Source of the DNA: Chitinophagales bacterium
GTDB taxonomy: Bacteria > Bacteroidota > Bacteroidia > Chitinophagales > LD1
DNA length: 64,000 nt
NCBI GenBank assembly: GCA_016786765.1
Contig: JAEUUZ010000048.1
Coordinates: forward strand, 1 to 64,000
Direction: 5' to 3'
Shown here: positions 43,468-52,812 of the stretch, piece by piece
Numbering within the stretch: position 1 is the first letter of the stretch
Layout: every line of letters begins with the position of its first letter
Position numbers and translations under genes: made by a program
Notes under the pieces: model-generated
The model's database searches: none
What the model was told of the DNA's origin: nothing
The model's input: the letters and a program-made list of their open reading frames with translations, nothing else

Positions 43468-43568
43468 TATTTTATTTAAAAATCAAAGGTCTAAATTCTA
43501 TTCGAAGGGCGAGTATAATAATTCTTAAATAAGAGAATTCAACATATGAACAACTAAGTGCTCATTTT

Positions 43569-44549
43569 CTATTTAGGCACCTTTATCGAATAGTATCGTG
43601 TGGCATATCCGGCAAAAACACCTATACCACCGGTTACATTCGATTTTACCTTAACTTGGTTGGCAAATGGGTTACCTGATCCATCGTTTTCAAGCGTATA
43701 GAAGAAATCATAGGTCTGATAATCAATGTTCGACCACTTCAATACTACTGTGTCTCCTTTCCAGAAGTAGCCATAGGTTGGGTCGTTTTGCTGAACGTTA
43801 GTAGCAGGTTGACCTCGCTCTAAAGGTAAAATTAATGATTGTCCGGAAAACAATTTGTCGTCATACACCGATTGCGATAGCGGTGGATAAAATGGCTGAC
43901 TATTGCGCTTTGTCCAATAGCGTGAAAAATTACCAATAGTTGGAGGTACATTAATATGTACGAAAACACTTACTAAAGAATCGTTACTTGGTTTAGAATG
44001 TGGCTTATAACTTAACGAATCGATTCCTCCAAGTGATTTAGGAATAGTAGTTGATGCAGTAAGAAACCGTGCCCCCGATTTTATAGTCATGTCATATTTA
44101 TGCTCTTCCTTCCCATAAAATGCACATGTTCCAGTGGTATAATAGGCAATAATATCAGGCACTGTATAAGCACAAACATTGGGTACTGCATTGCTGTCGT
44201 ATGCAATAATGCCTAATCCTTTCAATAAATCAGCCTTAGTCGAATCAGGAAAAGGCAAATCTTTTAAGCAAAATTCAACCAATTTAACCGAGTCCTGTGT
44301 GTTTGCATCTTTAATCCAAATCTCAGCATCATGTTCGAAGAAACCCGACAAATCATTCAAATTCAAACCGCCAAATACTTTCGATGTTTTAGTCAGTAGC
44401 ACTAATGGTGGCGTATTAGTTTCAATATTCGCATCCACTACCAACTTTAATTCAGGGTCGGGTAAGTTGCCTTGAATTTCCTTTGTACAAGAAGTGGTTA
44501 TAAATGTTGCAATAATAGCAACAATGCCTAGTTTAATAACATCACGCAT
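43569..44549 (-). CDS. DUF4249 family lipoprotein
   Basis: A 326-residue predicted lipoprotein. The N-terminus MRDVIKLGIVAIIATFITTSC is a clean lipoprotein signal with cysteine at residue 21; an ATG at 44594 would add 15 residues and lie four bases after the receptor stop. The mature part starts KEIQGNLPDPELKLVVDANIET and contains DSLSYKP and a C-terminal GIGVFAGYATRYYSI typical of DUF4249. This family is regularly encoded with TonB-dependent receptors in Bacteroidota and is thought to help substrate capture, in the manner of SusD. Operon with the receptor upstream. Confidence 0.85.
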   Translation of the reverse strand: MRDVIKLGIVAIIATFITTSCTKEIQGNLPDPELKLVVDANIETNTPPLVLLTKTSKVFGGLNLNDLSGFFEHDAEIWIKDANTQDSVKLVEFCLKDLPFPDSTKADLLKGLGIIAYDSNAVPNVCAYTVPDIIAYYTTGTCAFYGKEEHKYDMTIKSGARFLTASTTIPKSLGGIDSLSYKPHSKPSNDSLVSVFVHINVPPTIGNFSRYWTKRNSQPFYPPLSQSVYDDKLFSGQSLILPLERGQPATNVQQNDPTYGYFWKGDTVVLKWSNIDYQTYDFFYTLENDGSGNPFANQVKVKSNVTGGIGVFAGYATRYYSIKVPK

Positions 44550-44598
44550 ATTCGTAAAGAATTGAGGGTATATATGGTTAGTGTTTGCGTTCATGGCA

Positions 44599-46956
44599 TT
44601 AAAATTTAAAGTTCCATGTTAACGAAGGGAGAATGGGGAATAAAGACGATTGCTTTAAAACAGGTTGTTGATTTCCTTTGCCGGGTTCGCCTTTAATCGC
44701 TAGGTATACAAAATAAGGGTTTTGGCGGTTATACACGTTATAAATAGAAAAGTTGATATCATAACTCCATTTTTTCTTCTGCACCATATAACTCACACCT
44801 AAATCTAAACGGTGATAGGCGGGCAAACGCCAACTGTTTCTATCGCCCCATTCGTAATGTATATTTCCACCTACATAATAGATGGCAACAGGCAAAGTAG
44901 TAGTGTTTCCTGATGCATAAACAAACGTTGAGCTCACTCGCCAATGTTTAGAAATGTCCCACATGAGCACAACATTTAAATCGTGTCGTCTGTCGTACTT
45001 AGAAGGAAACGTTTTACCATTATCAATACCCGGGAAAGTGCGGGTACTCCATGCCAAGGTGTAGCCAATCCAGCCTGTCCAGCGACCTTTTGCTTTTTTC
45101 ACAAAGAATTCCGAACCATAAGCTCTACCGCGACCGTAGGTGTACAAATCCTCTACATCATAATTGATGTTTCCTACAGCAGATTGACCATTTTCGATAA
45201 GATTAAATAAATCCTTATAATACAGTTCAACCGAAGTTTCAATCATATTGTCTTTGAAATTTTGGAAAACGCCAAGGGAATATTGCATACCGGTTTGTGG
45301 TTTAACATTCGGACTGCTCGGCACCCACAAATCGGTTGGTAATGTTGAATTTGACACCGGTACTAAATGCACGTATTGCTTGGTCATGTGAAAGCCGGCT
45401 TTAATCGAAGTGGCTTTTGCAACTTGGAAACGCATACCAATACGAGGCTCTATACCGAAATAAGTTTTAACGACTTGATCTAATGCAAATTGTATTGTGT
45501 CCTTTACAGAGCCATTTTCGTTGAACTCAATTTTCTTGTATGGTCCAACTAAATTAAACATAGAACCTCGCAGACCAATATTCAAACGAAACCATTTGGT
45601 TACGTCAAATTCATCTAAAAAATAAATGGCCGTTTCGTGTGCATACTTTTTATTGGCATTTGAATTTTTGAACGAATTCGTTCCATCACTACCTGTTGCT
45701 GTATAAGGAGTAAAAATATGGTGATTGTAGTGTATTCCGAACTTCATTAAATGCCCGATAATGGGCGAATAATCGTAATCGATTTTGGCTGAAATTTGTT
45801 GGATAGACGATTTTACATCAAACTTAACATCTAAAAATTTGATGTTCGCTGCAAAACGATAATCGTTGTAGACCAACGAGGTATTCATAAACAATTTCTC
45901 GTCAAACACGTGATTCCAGCGAGCAGTAACAGTACTGTTTCCCCATGGAAAATCAAGTGAAAACTGTCCATCAGGATCTTTAAATTTAAATACATCTCGG
46001 CCAAAATAACCACTGATATAAATTCGATCTTTATCAGAAAACCGATAATTGATCTTCGCATTAATATCGTAGAAGTAATAACTGTTACCAGCAAATTTAC
46101 CATCTTGAACTTTCTTCAAAATTTCTTTGGTAAACAAATCGATGTAAGTTCTTCTGCCGGAAAGCATTATGGAACATTTGTTCTTCTTAAGCGGGCCTTG
46201 AACCGTTAACCGCGAGGCAATAATACCAATACCACCCTCTGCAGTCCATTTTTTCATGTTCCCTTCTTTCATTTTCACATCAACCACTGAAGATATTCTT
46301 CCGCCATAATTTGCAGGCATGGAGCCTTTCTCTATGGTTACTGATTTAATAGCATCTGAATTAAAAACAGAGAAAAAACCGAACAAATGCCCTGTATTAT
46401 AAACTGTTGCTTCATCTAACAACACTAAGTTCTGATCGGGACCGCCACCGCGAACATAAAAACCAGAATTCCCTTCACCTGCAGCTTGAACGCCAGGCAA
46501 TAACTGCAATGTTTTTAATATATCTACTTCGCCCAATAATGCAGGAATGGCTTTTGCGTTCTCCATTGTAATTTCTTGTCGGCCAATATTGGTGCTACTT
46601 ACATTGGCATCTTTGCGTTCTGCAGTAACAACTACTTCTTGCGACAAAACTGAAGAATTACCCATTTCCACATTCAATTTTGTGTCCTTATCAAGTGTAA
46701 CCGGCAACAATTGCGTAGTATAACCTACGTAAGAAATCTTAATGGTGTATTTACCCGGGGGTAATTGAAGAGAGTAAAACCCATATTCGTTGGTGGTTGT
46801 GCCTTTACTGATTTCATTGACATACACAATGGACGACATTAAACTTTCGCCATTGGAACCGTCTTTTACATAACCGGAAATGGTGTACTTAGTTTCTTTC
46901 TGCGCAGAAACAGAAAGCACTACCATAAAAATCAACAAAGTAAGTATTCTATGCAT
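44599..46956 (-). CDS. TonB-dependent receptor with carboxypeptidase-like regulatory domain
   Basis: A 785-residue outer-membrane receptor. A signal peptide (1-18) is followed by a CarboxypepD_reg-like/CNA-B-type domain (YTISGYVKDGSNGESLMSSIVYV, residues ~24-105), the plug (VVVTAERKDANVSST, then LLPGVQAAGEGNSGFYVRGGGPDQNLVLLDEATVYN) and a 22-strand barrel ending in an aromatic residue (WNFKF). It imports a large substrate with energy from TonB. The receptor is smaller than SusC and pairs with a DUF4249 protein, so peptides or metal complexes are as likely as glycans. A -7 box lies at 46975-46982. Confidence 0.93.
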   Translation of the reverse strand: MHRILTLLIFMVVLSVSAQKETKYTISGYVKDGSNGESLMSSIVYVNEISKGTTTNEYGFYSLQLPPGKYTIKISYVGYTTQLLPVTLDKDTKLNVEMGNSSVLSQEVVVTAERKDANVSSTNIGRQEITMENAKAIPALLGEVDILKTLQLLPGVQAAGEGNSGFYVRGGGPDQNLVLLDEATVYNTGHLFGFFSVFNSDAIKSVTIEKGSMPANYGGRISSVVDVKMKEGNMKKWTAEGGIGIIASRLTVQGPLKKNKCSIMLSGRRTYIDLFTKEILKKVQDGKFAGNSYYFYDINAKINYRFSDKDRIYISGYFGRDVFKFKDPDGQFSLDFPWGNSTVTARWNHVFDEKLFMNTSLVYNDYRFAANIKFLDVKFDVKSSIQQISAKIDYDYSPIIGHLMKFGIHYNHHIFTPYTATGSDGTNSFKNSNANKKYAHETAIYFLDEFDVTKWFRLNIGLRGSMFNLVGPYKKIEFNENGSVKDTIQFALDQVVKTYFGIEPRIGMRFQVAKATSIKAGFHMTKQYVHLVPVSNSTLPTDLWVPSSPNVKPQTGMQYSLGVFQNFKDNMIETSVELYYKDLFNLIENGQSAVGNINYDVEDLYTYGRGRAYGSEFFVKKAKGRWTGWIGYTLAWSTRTFPGIDNGKTFPSKYDRRHDLNVVLMWDISKHWRVSSTFVYASGNTTTLPVAIYYVGGNIHYEWGDRNSWRLPAYHRLDLGVSYMVQKKKWSYDINFSIYNVYNRQNPYFVYLAIKGEPGKGNQQPVLKQSSLFPILPSLTWNFKF

Positions 46957-47414
46957 GGGTGAAATTTAGCGATGCGAAAGTAACGTAAATAGCCATATTT
47001 ATGTTTACGAATTCGTTAAATAGAATAGAATAATTAGGTCGGTGGTTGAATTTGGAAAAAATGATACAATATCGCTTCTCCTCAATAGAGCTTACCAATA
47101 AAAAAAAAGGATAAATAAGCCGGCAAAGCAAAAAGGAAGGAATACATAAATCTGAAAGGTTTTCTGAGCAATATGTGGTAAAAAAGCTAAAGTACAAAGA
47201 GCACAAAAAGGTTGGTCGATTTACTTTTTTTTATTGTATCGAACTTATTCCATAAGCTAAAGCCTTTCAGCATGTATTTTTAATGTAAAGCATTAGTCGC
47301 ATTATTGGAGATGAATTGTCATGTAGAAGTCATTTGTGTTAAGCCCTGTTAATCTGTTTAATTTTTATGGAATAAAAAAAGGGCAAACATCGTTATTAGA
47401 TAAAACCAAAACAT
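46957..47414. other. Intergenic region, divergent promoters
   Basis: 458 bases without a supported gene between the TonB receptor and the VWA protein. A minus-strand TACTTTCG at 46975-46982 fits the receptor promoter. An 85-codon minus-strand frame (46949-47206) has no protein-like composition and is not called. The rest is AT-rich; no RNA gene, hairpin terminator or repeat was recognised. Confidence 0.5.
46975..46982 (-). promoter_or_regulatory. Predicted -7 box of the TonB-dependent receptor
   Basis: The minus strand reads TACTTTCG (TAnnTTCG type), ending 18 bases before the ATG at 46956. The same octamer precedes the two lipoprotein genes at 59830 and 60499. Confidence 0.45.
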
Positions 47415-48902
47415 ATGCAATCCAAAAGAAAAATCAAACCCATTCTTCTTGCAGGAATTTTATTGCTCATTACTTTAACTGTTGTAAGTGCCATTAAGCG
47501 GAAAGTAAAACTTAAACAACCCACAATACATTCGATAGTAGTCAATGCACCAGCTAATCAAGATGATAGTTATTATAAAATACCGGATAACATCAACTAT
47601 AACGGAAAGGATGTATATAATAAGGCTGGGCTTCTTTCTTTGTCAACGGAAACTGGACACAACTTTTATGTAGTAAATGATACTGTGAATAATACCGGGT
47701 TTTTGTATGTAGAAGTTAAGGCTGATAATTACAATCCTACGGATAAGGTTCGTGCTCCTTTAAATATTGCATTAGTAATTGATCGAAGCGGTTCAATGGA
47801 CGGGGATAAATTGGCGTATGTAAAGAAGGCAGCCGATTTTCTCATCGATAAGTTAAACGAACAAGACCAACTGTCGATTGTCGTTTACGAAACGCATGTT
47901 GGGGTCATTCAAAAATCAGCACCTGTGAGTAATAAACAATATTTACATACACTTATAGCAAATGTAGTAACCGGAGGAGGAACAAATCTTGGCGGGGGAA
48001 TGGAAGCTGGACTTGAACAAGTAAAAAGTACATATAAAAGCGGCTATGTAAATCGTGTACTATTACTTAGTGATGGCCTGGCAAACGAAGGAATTATAGA
48101 TCCACTTCAGCTTAAAGCAATTGTCAAAAAATGGTTTAACCAAGAAAGTATAAGCATCAGTACATTTGGTGTTGGAGACGATTACAACGAAAACTTAATG
48201 ACATCACTTGCAGAAAATGGCGGTGGCAATTATTATTATATAAAAGACCCCAAACAAATACCTACAATATTTGAAAAGGAAGTAAGTGGATTATTGACAC
48301 TAGTTGCGAAACAAGCAACATTGAAGATTAAACTACCCTCCTCTTTAATGGTTCAGCGCGTTTATGGCGGTAATTATGAAATGGATCAAAACGAATTAAC
48401 CGTAAATTTGAAAGATATTTTTGCCAATGAAACCAAAGCAATATTGATAAAATTTAAAATAAATTCGGGAACGAATACCGACTTAGCGTTGCCGACAATA
48501 TTGAATTTTGAAGATGCTACTCAGAATTCTGCAAAGAAAGAAATCCGAAATCTTAATACAATTCGACCAATTGATAATCTGAAGGACTATCTTTCAAACT
48601 TTAGTGAGCGTGTAATGCAACAATGTACAATGTTTGAAACAAACGACCTATTAGAAAAAACAATGAAAGCAGCTGATGAAGGTGATTATGATAAAGCACG
48701 AAAGCTTGGCTTAACAACAAAAGGCTATTTTGATAGCAATACTTCTAAGGTAAGAAAGAACAATGAAATTATAATGCAAGATTCCGTCCTCAGCAATTAC
48801 AATGTAAATTTAAAAGACATTGAACAAAAAAATGAAATGGAAATTAAAAGTTTGCAAAAAATGAGTAAAAGCTCTAATTACACTATTAGAACAAAAAAAT
48901 AA
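47415..48902 (+). CDS. VWA domain-containing protein
   Basis: A 495-residue protein with one N-terminal membrane helix (residues ~9-26) and a long extracytoplasmic part. A von Willebrand factor A domain spans about 115-290 with an intact metal site: DRSGSMDG (Asp123, Ser125, Ser127), the Thr of GGGTNLGGG and the Asp of LLLSDGLANEG. Similar to the YfbK/inter-alpha-inhibitor type, but without its N-terminal carboxypeptidase-like domain. A beta region and a helical, charged C-terminus follow. It probably binds a protein ligand through Mg2+ at the envelope. A shared terminator follows at 48917. Confidence 0.87.
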   Translation: MQSKRKIKPILLAGILLLITLTVVSAIKRKVKLKQPTIHSIVVNAPANQDDSYYKIPDNINYNGKDVYNKAGLLSLSTETGHNFYVVNDTVNNTGFLYVEVKADNYNPTDKVRAPLNIALVIDRSGSMDGDKLAYVKKAADFLIDKLNEQDQLSIVVYETHVGVIQKSAPVSNKQYLHTLIANVVTGGGTNLGGGMEAGLEQVKSTYKSGYVNRVLLLSDGLANEGIIDPLQLKAIVKKWFNQESISISTFGVGDDYNENLMTSLAENGGGNYYYIKDPKQIPTIFEKEVSGLLTLVAKQATLKIKLPSSLMVQRVYGGNYEMDQNELTVNLKDIFANETKAILIKFKINSGTNTDLALPTILNFEDATQNSAKKEIRNLNTIRPIDNLKDYLSNFSERVMQQCTMFETNDLLEKTMKAADEGDYDKARKLGLTTKGYFDSNTSKVRKNNEIIMQDSVLSNYNVNLKDIEQKNEMEIKSLQKMSKSSNYTIRTKK

Positions 48903-48916
48903 ATCACGAGAAAGAA

Positions 48917-48940
48917 AAGTCCTCCCTGAGTGGAGGACTT
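48917..48940. terminator. Bidirectional terminator between convergent genes
   Basis: AAGTCCTCC (48917-48925) and GGAGGACTT (48932-48940) form a perfect 9-bp stem with a six-base loop. T-rich sequence follows on the plus strand (TTTTATTT) and also on the minus strand (TTTCTTTC), so it can serve both the VWA and the acetyltransferase gene. Confidence 0.85.
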
Positions 48941-48941
48941 T

Positions 48942-49424
48942 TTATTTATTAAGGATTTTCTTCATTCTATAGTTAATCATTTCTACTCCCTTTAGCGAAA
49001 CCTTTTTTTCTTGCATTATCTCAAATCCCATTTTTTTGAAGAATGATTCTGCGGTTATACTCACATCGGCTTCGATAGCACTTGTATTGTTTTTGTGAGC
49101 TTCTTGTTCGATAAATGAATACAATTTGGATGCAATACCTTTGCGTTGAAAATCTTTGTGGATAAAAAGCAAATCAATATAATCGCCATTATCTAATGAG
49201 CAAAAACCTGCAATTCGATTCTTATGCAACGCAACAATAACATATTGCCGGGTTAAAACATTTAGCCATCGCTGTTCATTCTCGACACTCTGCGTCCAAA
49301 CTTTTATTTGTTGTTCGTTGTAATCTTTTCGGCATACAGTATTTACCGTATCCACAAATAACTGCTGCAACTCTTTATAGTCAATTAATGTTGCTAATCT
49401 GACTGAAATATTTTCGTTGTTCAT
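48942..49424 (-). CDS. GNAT-family N-acetyltransferase
   Basis: A 160-residue acetyl-CoA-dependent acyltransferase. The acetyl-CoA loop is QRKGIASKLYSFIEQEA (Q/RxxGxG/A type), preceded by the strand IDLLFIHKDF, and followed by ESFFKKMGFE. It has the length of the YafP/ElaA-like single-domain group. The substrate is unknown. The ATG at 49424 is chosen; an open frame continues upstream to 49562 but lacks recognisable domain sequence. Confidence 0.88.
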   Translation of the reverse strand: MNNENISVRLATLIDYKELQQLFVDTVNTVCRKDYNEQQIKVWTQSVENEQRWLNVLTRQYVIVALHKNRIAGFCSLDNGDYIDLLFIHKDFQRKGIASKLYSFIEQEAHKNNTSAIEADVSITAESFFKKMGFEIMQEKKVSLKGVEMINYRMKKILNK

Positions 49425-49796
49425 TGTTGTATCAATTACTTTGCGGGGTAAATGATATGACGGTAAGTGATTTTCAAGGAATTGTTTACAAATTGGCTTA
49501 ATGAAACTTTGTTTGTTTGTCATTTTGTTTTTAACACGTTGAGTGTTGGTTAGCAAAAACAATACTTCTACATGTATTGTTACTTTGATTACATTATTGC
49601 AAATTTTAATATTTAAAAGCCAACAAACAACCGTAGAAATACGGAATTTTATTTTCCGTATTTCTACGGAGTTTTTGCGTAGAAATACGGAAATTTATAC
49701 GGGAAACAAGTAGCTGAAAAAATGTGTTTAGGAAAATTCAAGAATATATGTATATCCCAATTCGGTTTAAATTCATGAAAAAAATTCGTTGAGCAA
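49425..49796. other. Intergenic region with repeat hairpin
   Basis: 372 bases between the acetyltransferase start and the sialidase stop without a supported gene. It contains the triple CGTAGAAATACGG repeat described separately at 49631-49693. The remaining sequence is AT-rich with no recognised RNA gene. Confidence 0.5.
49631..49693. repeat. Three-copy repeat forming a 16-bp hairpin
   Basis: CCGTAGAAATACGGAA (49631-49646) and its perfect complement TTCCGTATTTCTACGG (49654-49669) flank a seven-base loop. A third, direct copy (CGTAGAAATACGGAA, 49679-49693) follows after nine bases. Each copy is itself a partial palindrome, CGTA-GAAA-TACG. No T-run follows. It could be a repeated regulator-binding site or a small mobile hairpin. 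Confidence 0.75.
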
Positions 49797-50849
49797 CTAT
49801 GGTTTGGTATAAACAATAGGTAATACCTTATACACAATACCTGAATAGGGCAAGATTTTTCCGGTTTCATACAAACAAAGAATAGTTCCATTATCTAAAG
49901 AGACTAGATCGCTGTATGCAGACTTGCCTTTATGCACTGTAAAGATTTTCTGCCATGATTTTCCGTCATCCTTACTTGCATGAATGGTTAGGTTTTTTCT
50001 TTGGCTTTTGTGTGAAGGATTTGAAAATAGTATTACATCTTCATATCTCAACAATGCACCTTGACAAACCGGCTCTATGAGTGTTGTATCAAATGTTGTA
50101 ACACTCCATGTATTGCCTCCATCTATACTCTTGCTCACTTTTCGGCAGGGAAATGCTCTGTCGCTATTGCGCATGTTAAGCATAAGATTGCTATCACTCA
50201 ATTCGACAACAGTGCTTTCATCTGTGTCTTTTGAAGATACACTTCCGCTCTTTTTCCAAGTTTTCCCGCTATCATCAGAAAATATCACATGCGAATAATG
50301 TACAGGATCCCCTTCAATAGTATGATTACAAGGCACCACAATCCGCCCCCTGTAGGGTTTATGTTTAACTTGAATTGCATGAACAGGCCCAGTAGCATAC
50401 CAATGCCAATCAGTCTCTTTAACATCCTTTGTAATGTCTACCGGTACTTCCCAAGATTCGCCTTCGCTTTTTGAACGCAGTACAAATACTTTATCGTTGT
50501 TTAAAGTTACCAGTACAATGACATCTCCTGTTGTTTCATCAATAACTGGGGAGGGATTCCCGCAGGTATTAGTACCCTCATTCCAAACTACTGCTAATCT
50601 ACTCCATGTTACACCATTATCGGCAGATGTTTTCATTACTAGATCAATATTTCCATGATCAAACAAGCTTTGTCTTCCTTCGCAAAATGCCAGTAGCTTA
50701 CCGCTTTTTGCCCTAATTATAGTTGGTATACGGTACATTCCATACCCATCGGTGTGATTCTTAAAGAGATACAACGGAGGAGCGGTTTGTGCAGTTAACT
50801 CTAATTGGAAAAAAAAAGTTAGAAGAATTAACTGAATTGAAAAGGGCAT
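49797..50849 (-). CDS. Exported exo-alpha-sialidase (GH33)
   Basis: A 350-residue exported glycosidase that releases terminal sialic acids. A signal peptide (1-21, ending LTAQ) is followed by the YRIPTII motif (substrate arginine), EGRQSLFDHGNIDLV (acid/base aspartate region), four Asp boxes of the SxDxGxTW type (SADNGVTW, SDDSGKTW, SIDGGNTW, SKDDGKSW), LNMRNSDR (second arginine) and SAYSDLVSLDNGTILCLYETG (catalytic tyrosine). All key parts are present; it has no extra lectin domain. No sialic acid uptake or catabolic genes are nearby. Confidence 0.93.
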   Translation of the reverse strand: MPFSIQLILLTFFFQLELTAQTAPPLYLFKNHTDGYGMYRIPTIIRAKSGKLLAFCEGRQSLFDHGNIDLVMKTSADNGVTWSRLAVVWNEGTNTCGNPSPVIDETTGDVIVLVTLNNDKVFVLRSKSEGESWEVPVDITKDVKETDWHWYATGPVHAIQVKHKPYRGRIVVPCNHTIEGDPVHYSHVIFSDDSGKTWKKSGSVSSKDTDESTVVELSDSNLMLNMRNSDRAFPCRKVSKSIDGGNTWSVTTFDTTLIEPVCQGALLRYEDVILFSNPSHKSQRKNLTIHASKDDGKSWQKIFTVHKGKSAYSDLVSLDNGTILCLYETGKILPYSGIVYKVLPIVYTKP

Positions 50850-50869
50850 AATGTTGCTTTCTTTAAAAT

Positions 50870-50888
50870 TATTCGAAAAAAACGAATA
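50870..50888. repeat. Inverted repeat in the sialidase/M61 divergent region
   Basis: TATTCG (50870-50875) and CGAATA (50883-50888) around seven A residues, 21 bases upstream of the sialidase start. A short site; an operator role is possible. Confidence 0.35.
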
Positions 50889-50905
50889 CCGAAATTGAAT
50901 TTAGC

Positions 50906-50924
50906 AATAAGAGATGCTCTTATT
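50906..50924. promoter_or_regulatory. 8-3-8 inverted repeat before the M61 peptidase gene
   Basis: AATAAGAG (50906-50913), ATG, CTCTTATT (50917-50924): a perfect inverted repeat, 57 bases before the M61 start. The geometry is like the one before the paraoxonase-like gene, but the sequence is different. It is likely an operator. Confidence 0.5.
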
Positions 50925-50981
50925 TAATTTTTCTCATTTTATTCTTTTCTTCGTTTCCCAATCATCTTAAAACCCTAAACA

Positions 50982-52811
50982 ATGAAAAGACAATTTTTTT
51001 CAGCGCTATTCTTGGCGTTATCTTCACTCCTAATTGCACAAAACCAGTATCAATACCAAGTTGATTTAATAAATGTATCGAAGGATCAGGTTAAAGTTTC
51101 ATTATCGCCTCCTAGGATGGATAAGGATGAGTTAGTATTTATTATGCCCCGTGTTATTCCGGGGAGTTATTCCATAAAAGATTATGGCCGATTTATTAAA
51201 CAATTTACAGCATACGATAAAAATAGGAAAAAACTTAAAACCAAGCAAAAAAACACAAATGAGTTTTATATCTATGATGCCCAAGCGATAAATAAAATCG
51301 AATATTTGGTGAATGACACCTGGGACGATAAAGACAAAAAGAAATTTGTGTTCCAACCCGGAGGCTCTAATATTGAAGCTGGATTAAATTACGTAATCAA
51401 TCCACATTGTTTCTTCGGTTACTTCGATGGATTTAAAATGAATCCATTTCAAATTGAAGTGAAAAAGCCAAGTGAAATGTATGGTTCCGGCAATTTAACA
51501 AAATCATCAAAAGATAATATCACTGATATCATTGTAGCGCCTAACTATGTATTTCTGGCAGATAATCCGATGATGTACTGTGTTCCCGATACAACTTCAT
51601 TTCAAGTGGCAGCAGCCAATATCCACATATCGGTTTACTCCGTAAATGGTATCGTAAAGAGTAAAAAAGTTGCGGAATATTTACAACCCGTTGCTGGTGC
51701 TTTAAAAGAATTTTTAAAAGATCTTCCAGTTAGTGAGTATCATTTTTTGTATTATTTTGATGATCCTGATAGATTACAAACATCAAAGGCAAAGGGTTTG
51801 AGCGGAGGCTATGGTGCTTTGGAGCATAACCATTCCTCGTTTTATTATCTACCTGAATCGCGCTATGAGAAAAAGTTGATTGAAACAGTGAAGCATGTCT
51901 CTAGCCATGAGTTTTTACATTTAGTTACTCCTCTTAACTTACATTCAGAAGAAATTGAACACTTTGATTTTCTACACCCGAAAATGTCAAAGCATCTTTG
52001 GATGTATGAAGGAGTTACAGAATACTTTTCCTACCTAGCACAGATTAGAGGCGATTTGATATCTGAAAAAGATTTCCGCAGTGAAATTCGTAATAGATTA
52101 AATCGTGGACAACAATATGGCAATTTTTCCATGACGGCCATGAGCAGCGATGTGTTAAGTCCTTCAAATCAGAAGTTGTATTCAAGTGTATATACAAAAG
52201 GAGCTTTAATTGCCTTACTCCTTGATATTCGCATTACTCAACTAACCGAGGGCAAAAAAACGTTACTATCAGTAATGATGGAGTTATCGCAAAAATATGG
52301 CACAACTCAACCGTTTAAAGACGAGCAATTGTTTGATGATTTTATTGCGTTGACTCATCCTAAAATTGGCGATTTTATAAACGCATACATTATCGGACAA
52401 CAACCTCTTCCTTATAGCGATTTGTTTAAATTAGGCTGGGATTACAGTGAAGAAAAAAGAAAATCGGTTTATTTCTGTGGATATTTTGGCGTAAAATATG
52501 ATGAAAAAAATGGTGCTTTCGCTTTTGCAAAAACAGGTGAAAATGTTTTTGGTCTTCTTGATGACGATATTCTCTTAGCTGTTAACGAAATACAAGTTAC
52601 TACCGATAATTTTTCTGAGTTATTTGAAAAGTATTTACGTTTCAATGAAAGTGCAGAAGCAATCAATATAACCATTAATAGAAATGGAACACAAATGAAA
52701 CTTCATGGCATACCTCGATCTGGTACTGCAACGATGACCAATTACTTGGGAGATATAAACGATTTGAGTGAATCGCAAAAAATGATTCGAAAAGCTATTT
52801 TAAATAAGTAG
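50982..52811 (+). CDS. M61-family metallopeptidase with PDZ domain
   Basis: A 609-residue exported peptidase of family M61 (glycyl aminopeptidase type). A signal peptide (1-19) is followed by an N-terminal beta domain, the catalytic gluzincin domain with zinc motif HEFLH (His309, Glu310, His313) and the third-ligand segment WMYEGVTEYFSYL, and a C-terminal PDZ-like domain (about 480-580, with GVKYDEKNGAFAFAKTG and DDDILLAVNEIQV). It probably trims N-terminal Gly or Ala residues from peptides in the periplasm. Divergent from the sialidase gene. Confidence 0.92.
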   Translation: MKRQFFSALFLALSSLLIAQNQYQYQVDLINVSKDQVKVSLSPPRMDKDELVFIMPRVIPGSYSIKDYGRFIKQFTAYDKNRKKLKTKQKNTNEFYIYDAQAINKIEYLVNDTWDDKDKKKFVFQPGGSNIEAGLNYVINPHCFFGYFDGFKMNPFQIEVKKPSEMYGSGNLTKSSKDNITDIIVAPNYVFLADNPMMYCVPDTTSFQVAAANIHISVYSVNGIVKSKKVAEYLQPVAGALKEFLKDLPVSEYHFLYYFDDPDRLQTSKAKGLSGGYGALEHNHSSFYYLPESRYEKKLIETVKHVSSHEFLHLVTPLNLHSEEIEHFDFLHPKMSKHLWMYEGVTEYFSYLAQIRGDLISEKDFRSEIRNRLNRGQQYGNFSMTAMSSDVLSPSNQKLYSSVYTKGALIALLLDIRITQLTEGKKTLLSVMMELSQKYGTTQPFKDEQLFDDFIALTHPKIGDFINAYIIGQQPLPYSDLFKLGWDYSEEKRKSVYFCGYFGVKYDEKNGAFAFAKTGENVFGLLDDDILLAVNEIQVTTDNFSELFEKYLRFNESAEAINITINRNGTQMKLHGIPRSGTATMTNYLGDINDLSESQKMIRKAILNK

Positions 52812-52812
52812 T

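Noticed and set aside
46949-47206. Minus-strand frame of 85 codons upstream of the TonB receptor
   Set aside because: Overlaps the receptor start, has low-complexity composition and no start signal or family; it lies across the receptor promoter.
49631-49693. CRISPR array
   Set aside because: Only three copies of a 13-16-base unit, one of them inverted, with spacers of 7 and 9 bases and no cas genes nearby.
49664-49891. Minus-strand frame crossing the repeat hairpin and the sialidase end
   Set aside because: Out of frame with the sialidase, Cys/Phe-rich with no domain; produced by the AT-rich repeat region.
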